NCBI GenBank assembly: GCA_900755685.1
Contig: CAAEHI010000011.1
Coordinates: 1 to 64,000, forward strand
DNA from: an uncultured Collinsella sp.
Lineage (GTDB): Bacteria; Actinomycetota; Coriobacteriia; Coriobacteriales; Coriobacteriaceae
Length of the DNA: 64,000 nucleotides
Reading direction: 5' to 3'
Made by a program: the position numbers and the translations under genes. Shown in pieces: positions 59,495 through 64,000 of this stretch (positions within the stretch are counted from its first letter, which is position 1; the number at the start of each line of letters is the position of its first letter). The notes under the pieces were generated by a model, which saw only the letters and a list, made by a program, of their open reading frames with translations, was not told where the DNA came from and ran no database searches.

Positions 59495-59652
59495 CATGTC
59501 GCGATCGCTTAGCGCGAACGTTGCCATATCAACATTTCGTGTCGAGGATGTAATCCCGCGACCTACCACCTCAACATGGCGCGGTCGTTGTAGAATATTG
59601 CAATGATTGCTCCCACGAGATGGTGCCGCGAGCACCAGATAAGGAGATTCTT

Positions 59653-60009
59653 GTGTCTGAGACCATTAACGGCAGCCTGAGCGTCTCGAACGACGTTATT
59701 GCCGATATTGCCGGTTATGCCGCGATGACGTGCTATGGCGTCGTCGGTATGGCCGAACAGCTCCAGGGTGCCGAGAGCGTGCGCCTGCTTGCCGGTCAGC
59801 GCCTCCGCAAGGGCGTGCTTGTCTCCGCCGACGAGAACGGCCTTGCGGTCGATCTTCACGTCGTGCTCGAGAACGGCGTCAACATGAAGTCCGTCTGCCA
59901 CAATCTTTCGAGCTCCGTTGCCTTCACCCTGCAGGAGATCGCCCAGATCGATCCCGCCAGCCTTAAGATCGGCATCCACATCGACGCGCTCAAGAGCCGT
60001 CTGAACTAG
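59653..60009 (+). CDS. Asp23/Gls24 family protein
   Basis: A 118-residue envelope-stress type protein from GTG 59653 (AAGGAGATTCTT). The family pattern ISNDVIADIAGYAAMTCYGVVGMA, then GVLVSADENGLAVDLHVVLENGVNM is clear. It is paired with the DAK2-domain kinase gene next, as in many Gram-positives (yloU-yloV). Its precise function is unknown. Confidence 0.85.
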   Translation: MSETINGSLSVSNDVIADIAGYAAMTCYGVVGMAEQLQGAESVRLLAGQRLRKGVLVSADENGLAVDLHVVLENGVNMKSVCHNLSSSVAFTLQEIAQIDPASLKIGIHIDALKSRLN

Positions 60010-60036
60010 CATCCGAAAACGGAGATTCAAATACCC

Positions 60037-61698
60037 ATGATTGCAAAGACCATTCGCACCTGTTTTCCGATCGCTGCGGCTGCCGTTTCCGACAAGGCCG
60101 AGGAGATCAACAAGCTCAACGTCTTCCCCGTACCCGACGGCGACACCGGCACCAACATGTCGCTCACGCTCGCCTCGGTGACCAAGGAGCTTTCCGCCCT
60201 TCCCGCCGATGCCGATATGGAGGCCATTGCCGGCGCCATCACCCACGGCTCCCTGATGGGTGCCCGCGGCAACTCCGGCGTCATCACCTCGCAGATCCTG
60301 CGTGGCGTGGCCGAGGGTCTCGTTTCTGCCGATGAGCCTATCACGTCCGCCAACATCGCCTTCGCCTTCCGTCGCGCCGTCAAGGTCGCCTTCCAGGCCG
60401 TCCGCAAGCCCATCGAGGGCACGATCCTCACGGTGCTGCGCGATGTCTCGACCAAGGCCGACGAGTGTGAAAAGAAGAAGTTCTCGGCCGAGGACGCGCT
60501 CGACGCCATCGTCGTCGAGGCCTACCAGTCCGTCGCTCGCACGCCCGACCTGCTGCCCGTTCTGAAGGAGAACGGCGTGGTCGACTCCGGCGCCTTTGGC
60601 TTTGCCATCTTCCTGGAGAACTTTGTTGCCGCCGCGCTTGGCCGCAGCACCGTTGTCGAGGATTTCTCCGCCACGTTTGATTCCGCCGGTTCTGCCCGCG
60701 ACGCGGCCCTCGGTCGCGTTGAGATCGAGGCCAACGACGATTGGGAGGGCTCGGAGTTCCGCTACTGCAACGAGTTCCTCTTTAAGGCCGACGCTCCCTT
60801 TGACGAGGATGAGTGCCTTAAGTTCCTGGGCTCCATGGGCGACTGCGAGCTGCTCGTGGGTGCCTACCCCGACTACAAGATTCACGTGCACTCCAACACC
60901 CCCAACCTGGTGCTCGAGCACATGCTGCAGCTTGGCCAGATTTACGAGGTCTTTATCCACAACATGGAGATGGAGGCCCACGACCGTACCGCCAAGATTC
61001 ATGAGGACCAGGAAAAGGCCGCCGAGCCCGCCAAGGCGTTGGGCTTTGTCGCCGTTGCCGCCGGTTCGGGCGAGGCCGACATCCTCAAGTCCCTCGGCGT
61101 CGACGTGATCGTTTCGGGTGGTCAGACCATGAACCCCTCGACCGCCGACCTGCTGGGCGCGGTGGACCAGGTCAACGCGACCTCGGTCATCATCCTGCCC
61201 AATAACGGCAACATCCGCATGGCTGCCGAGGCCGCCGCTTCTGCTTGCACCGACAAGAAGGTCGCCGTCGTTCCCACCAAGACTGTCCCGCAGGCGTTCT
61301 CCGCGCTTTTCGCGGTCCTGCCCGATTCCGAGCTTGAGGACGCCGTCGCTGCCATGGTCGACGCCATCAGCGAGGTTCGCGATGGCGAGGTTACCCGTGC
61401 CGTGCGCGATTCCAGCGCCTCTGACGGCTCTCCGATTCACTCCGGTGACGTCATGGGCATCATTGCCGGCTCTATCGACGTGGTCGGCTCCGATGTGAAA
61501 CAGGTCACGCTCGACTGCATCAACCACATGCAGGAGGAAGAGGAGGGCGACGCGCTGACGATTCTGGCCGGCGAGGAGCTGTCCGATGAGGCCTTCCAGG
61601 AGATCGTCGACGCCATTGAGGAGGCTCAGCCCGACCTGGAGATCGATGCCCATCGTGGCGAGCAGCCGCTCTATCCCGTGATCTTCTCGATCGAGTAG
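60037..61698 (+). CDS. fakA: DAK2-domain fatty acid kinase-like protein (FakA/YloV)
   Basis: A 553-residue protein. The N-terminal DAK2 kinase domain has EINKLNVFPVPDGDTGTNM and HGSLMGARGNSGVITSQILRG; the C-terminal half carries the YloV/DegV-like part (VSGGQTMNPSTADLL, VIILPNNGNI). FakA phosphorylates exogenous fatty acids presented by FakB (DegV family) proteins. The FakB partner is not in the window. Confidence 0.85.
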   Translation: MIAKTIRTCFPIAAAAVSDKAEEINKLNVFPVPDGDTGTNMSLTLASVTKELSALPADADMEAIAGAITHGSLMGARGNSGVITSQILRGVAEGLVSADEPITSANIAFAFRRAVKVAFQAVRKPIEGTILTVLRDVSTKADECEKKKFSAEDALDAIVVEAYQSVARTPDLLPVLKENGVVDSGAFGFAIFLENFVAAALGRSTVVEDFSATFDSAGSARDAALGRVEIEANDDWEGSEFRYCNEFLFKADAPFDEDECLKFLGSMGDCELLVGAYPDYKIHVHSNTPNLVLEHMLQLGQIYEVFIHNMEMEAHDRTAKIHEDQEKAAEPAKALGFVAVAAGSGEADILKSLGVDVIVSGGQTMNPSTADLLGAVDQVNATSVIILPNNGNIRMAAEAAASACTDKKVAVVPTKTVPQAFSALFAVLPDSELEDAVAAMVDAISEVRDGEVTRAVRDSSASDGSPIHSGDVMGIIAGSIDVVGSDVKQVTLDCINHMQEEEEGDALTILAGEELSDEAFQEIVDAIEEAQPDLEIDAHRGEQPLYPVIFSIE

Positions 61699-61708
61699 GC
61701 ATCTGGCC

Positions 61709-63886
61709 ATGTCCGAGCTGCGCTCCGTGCCGCGCGTCTCGGAGCGCTTTGCGCAGAGCAATGCGCTCGACGAGGATATCGCGCGACTCAAATTTGTTTC
61801 GGGTAAACGTGAGGAGGCCCTTCGCCGTCTGGGAATTCGGACGGTGGGGGACCTCCTTCTCCATATCCCTCATCGATATCTCGACTTTACGCGCTCCTGG
61901 TCCATCGAGATGGCTCCCATCGGTACCGTTTGCACGATTGTCGCCACGGTCGATCGTATCGTCCAAAAGCAGCCTCGCCCGCGTATGCAGGTGACCGAGG
62001 TCTCGCTGGTGGACGAGACGGGGGTGCTGCAAGTCGCCTTTTTCCGTCAGCCATGGATTGCCCAGCAGTTTAAGCAGGGAGACCGCCTGGCCGTGATGGG
62101 TAAGGTCGAGTTTGCCTACGGCTTTAAGCAGATGGCCTCTCCGCATTTCGAAAAGCTCGAGGGTGGGCGTGCCGCGGGCACTATCCTGCCGGTCCATTAC
62201 GTGAGCGATGGCGTGAGCCAGGCGTGGATGCGCCGCATCGTTAGCGGCGCGCTCGAGGTCGTCGGCAATCCCTTCGACCCGATTCCCGCACGCTTGCGCG
62301 CCAAGCGCCGCCTGATGAGCAATGCCCGCGCGCTGCGCTCAATTCACTTTCCATCGAGCATGGCCGAGCGCGATATTGCGCGTGAACGGCTTGCCTATGA
62401 GGAGTGCCTCTACCTGCAGCTGGCGCTGCGATTGCGCAACGACGGCGGCTTGGTCGAAGTCGCTCCCTACGCCCACGCCGCGGGTGAGCACCTGGCGGCG
62501 CTCAGGGAAGCCCTGCCGTTTTCGCTGAGCGACGAGCAGGAGGCCGCGTTCCAAGACATCCTGCACGACATGTGCGATGGCGGGCGCGTGATGAACCGCC
62601 TGCTTCTGGGCGACGTCGGTACCGGCAAGACGGCCGTCGCCGCCTGCGCGCTGGCTGTCGCGGCCGATTCGGGCACTCAGTCCTGCGTTATGGCGCCTAC
62701 GGGCGTGCTGGCGCGTCAATATGCCGATAAGACCGGCCCCTTGCTCTCCCAGGCTGGCATGTCCTGGGCGCTCCTGACGGGCGCCACGCCGGCGGCCGAG
62801 CGCGTGCAGATCCATGCGCAGCTGGAATCGGGCGAGCTCGACGTGCTCTTTGGCACCCATGCGGTCCTTTCGGACAACGTGGCGTTTAAGCATCTGTCGC
62901 TTGTCGTCATCGACGAGCAGCACCGCTTTGGTGTGGGCCAGCGCAATGCCCTGCGTGCCAAGGGGCCGGGTGCCGACCTGCTCGTTATGACGGCAACGCC
63001 GATCCCGCGCACGTTGGCGCTCTCGGTCTACGGCGACCTGGACACGAGCATCATCCGCCATCGGCCTGTTCCGGGGGCGGGCGTTACGACGCGCGTGCTC
63101 ACCGAGTCGAGCCGCGACCTGGCCTACGGCGCCATTCGCGAGGCGCACGAAAAGGGCCAACAGGCTTACGTGATATGCCCGCTTGTGGAGCCGAGCGATT
63201 CGGCCGATGAGCTGGAAGACGTACCCGGTATCGCCCGCGACGACGAGGGCCACGTGACCGTGCCTGTACCGCTGCACGATACGGCAACCGAGCTCGACCG
63301 CCTGCGCCTAGCGTTGCCGGGGCTCACTATTGAGCGGCTTCACGGCCGCATGCCGGCGGGGGAGAAGGATCGCGTGATCGATGCCTTCAAACGCGGCGAG
63401 ATCGACGTGCTCGTCTCGACCACGGTGGTCGAGGTGGGCGTCGACCTGCCCAACGCCACCGTCATGGTCATCGAGAACGGTGAGCGCTTTGGTCTGGCGT
63501 CCCTGCACCAGCTGCGCGGTCGCGTGGGCCGCGGCAGCGTGTCGGGCACCTGCCTGGTCATGACGCACTCCAAGGGCAATGGCGGCGCCTCGGCGGCACA
63601 AGAACGTCTCCAGTCGCTCGAAAAGACCTCTGACGGCTTTGCGCTCGCCCAGATGGACCTGCGTCTGCGTCACGAGGGCGAAATCCTGGGGTATCGCCAG
63701 CACGGCGGCGTGACCCTGCGCTTTGTGGACCTGGACGCCGATGAGGATCTTATCGAATGGGCCCATTTGGACGCGGTCGAGCTCTTGCGGTATGCTTGCA
63801 ACCTTGACTCCGTGGCGACGCGCCCCTTGCGCGACGCGGTCGCCATGCGTTATCGACATATCTTTAAGGAGGTCAGCGGAGGATGA
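61709..63886 (+). CDS. recG: ATP-dependent DNA helicase RecG
   Basis: A 725-residue branch-migration helicase that rescues stalled forks. N-terminal wedge/OB domain (LLLHIPHRYLDFT, VTEVSLVDETGVLQVAFF), then Walker A GDVGTGKT, DEQH box VIDEQHRFGVGQR, TATPIPRTLAL, and motif VI QLRGRVGRG. Overlaps rsmD by 4 bases (ATGA). Confidence 0.95.
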   Translation: MSELRSVPRVSERFAQSNALDEDIARLKFVSGKREEALRRLGIRTVGDLLLHIPHRYLDFTRSWSIEMAPIGTVCTIVATVDRIVQKQPRPRMQVTEVSLVDETGVLQVAFFRQPWIAQQFKQGDRLAVMGKVEFAYGFKQMASPHFEKLEGGRAAGTILPVHYVSDGVSQAWMRRIVSGALEVVGNPFDPIPARLRAKRRLMSNARALRSIHFPSSMAERDIARERLAYEECLYLQLALRLRNDGGLVEVAPYAHAAGEHLAALREALPFSLSDEQEAAFQDILHDMCDGGRVMNRLLLGDVGTGKTAVAACALAVAADSGTQSCVMAPTGVLARQYADKTGPLLSQAGMSWALLTGATPAAERVQIHAQLESGELDVLFGTHAVLSDNVAFKHLSLVVIDEQHRFGVGQRNALRAKGPGADLLVMTATPIPRTLALSVYGDLDTSIIRHRPVPGAGVTTRVLTESSRDLAYGAIREAHEKGQQAYVICPLVEPSDSADELEDVPGIARDDEGHVTVPVPLHDTATELDRLRLALPGLTIERLHGRMPAGEKDRVIDAFKRGEIDVLVSTTVVEVGVDLPNATVMVIENGERFGLASLHQLRGRVGRGSVSGTCLVMTHSKGNGGASAAQERLQSLEKTSDGFALAQMDLRLRHEGEILGYRQHGGVTLRFVDLDADEDLIEWAHLDAVELLRYACNLDSVATRPLRDAVAMRYRHIFKEVSGG

Positions 63887-64000
63887 GAATCATCGGCGGT
63901 GAATGGCGCGGCCGCAAGATCGAAGAGCCGCGTGGGCGCGATGTCACCCGTCCCACGACCGATCGCGTGCGCGAGGCATGCGCGTCCATGGTCATGTCGG
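63883..64000 (+). CDS. rsmD: 16S rRNA m2G966 methyltransferase RsmD (partial)
   Basis: Only the first 39 codons are present before the window ends. MRIIGGEWRGRKIEEPRG then TRPTTDRVREA is the typical RsmD N-terminus. The recG-rsmD order is common in Gram-positives. Confidence 0.85.
   Translation, partial: MRIIGGEWRGRKIEEPRGRDVTRPTTDRVREACASMVMS

Noticed and set aside
59563..61791. 742-codon minus-strand ORF opposite the Gls24 and FakA-like genes
   Set aside because: Antisense shadow spanning two clear plus-strand genes; no recognisable domain.

Overview
The window looks like chromosomal DNA of a Coriobacteriia gut anaerobe, most likely Collinsella. Core genes are GC-rich with actinobacterial-type codon use. 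The order rimP-nusA-infB-rbfA-nrnA-truB-ribF-dnaG-rpoD is typical of Gram-positives, and no outer-membrane components are present. The genus is inferred from general familiarity with these proteins, not from a search.

Layout. (1) 1-11090: an exopolysaccharide locus led by a LoaP/NusG-type antiterminator (426-1016), then a priming sugar transferase, four family-2 glycosyltransferases, an EpsG/Wzy-type polymerase, a pyruvyltransferase, a Wzx flippase and an F420H2-dehydrogenase-beta-like iron-sulfur protein. The glycosyltransferase part is visibly AT-rich, which suggests transfer. (2) 11087-12958: a convergent secreted transglutaminase-like/ricin-lectin protein. (3) 13177-25360: a defence and genome-conflict island. 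It holds an IS21-family relic, a helicase fused to a PD-(D/E)XK-like nuclease, an IetA/IetS ATPase-protease pair with two divergent tiny basic proteins, a membrane protein, an Abi-family pseudogene, an MqsR-MqsA-SecB-like toxin-antitoxin-chaperone module between two copies of a 125-bp palindromic repeat, and a decayed RelE-type toxin with its intact Xre antitoxin. (4) 25585-36679: a Gram-positive Pel-type polysaccharide locus (PelD, PelE, PelA-deacetylase, PelF, PelG), followed by CotH kinase, VTC-domain and DUF4956 genes. pelF carries a one-base frameshift. (5) 36890-41132: sucrose use (LacI-type repressor, PTS EIIBC, GH32 hydrolase) with three matching operators. (6) 41229-44381: a degenerate trans-sulfuration-type PLP protein, a ModE-like regulator and guaB. 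(7) 44755-64000: leuS, the rimP-to-rpoD housekeeping run, two identical tRNA-Asn genes, an Asp23/Gls24 protein, a FakA/YloV-type kinase, recG and the start of rsmD.

How it works together. The two polysaccharide loci would supply the cell surface: one through a lipid-linked Wzx/Wzy route under processive antitermination, the other through a synthase-type Pel machine controlled by c-di-GMP binding to PelD. The island between them mixes intact and eroded conflict systems, as expected of a turnover hotspot. The remainder is ordinary metabolism and information processing, but with many hairpins in leaders and between genes, including a terminator-like hairpin just ahead of rimP-nusA and another ahead of the PLP gene, and a 54-55-bp element whose two copies show a compensatory base-pair change.

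The best candidates for something undescribed are the helicase-nuclease/IetAS/basic-peptide cluster, the Pel locus joined to CotH-VTC-DUF4956, and the covarying repeat element.
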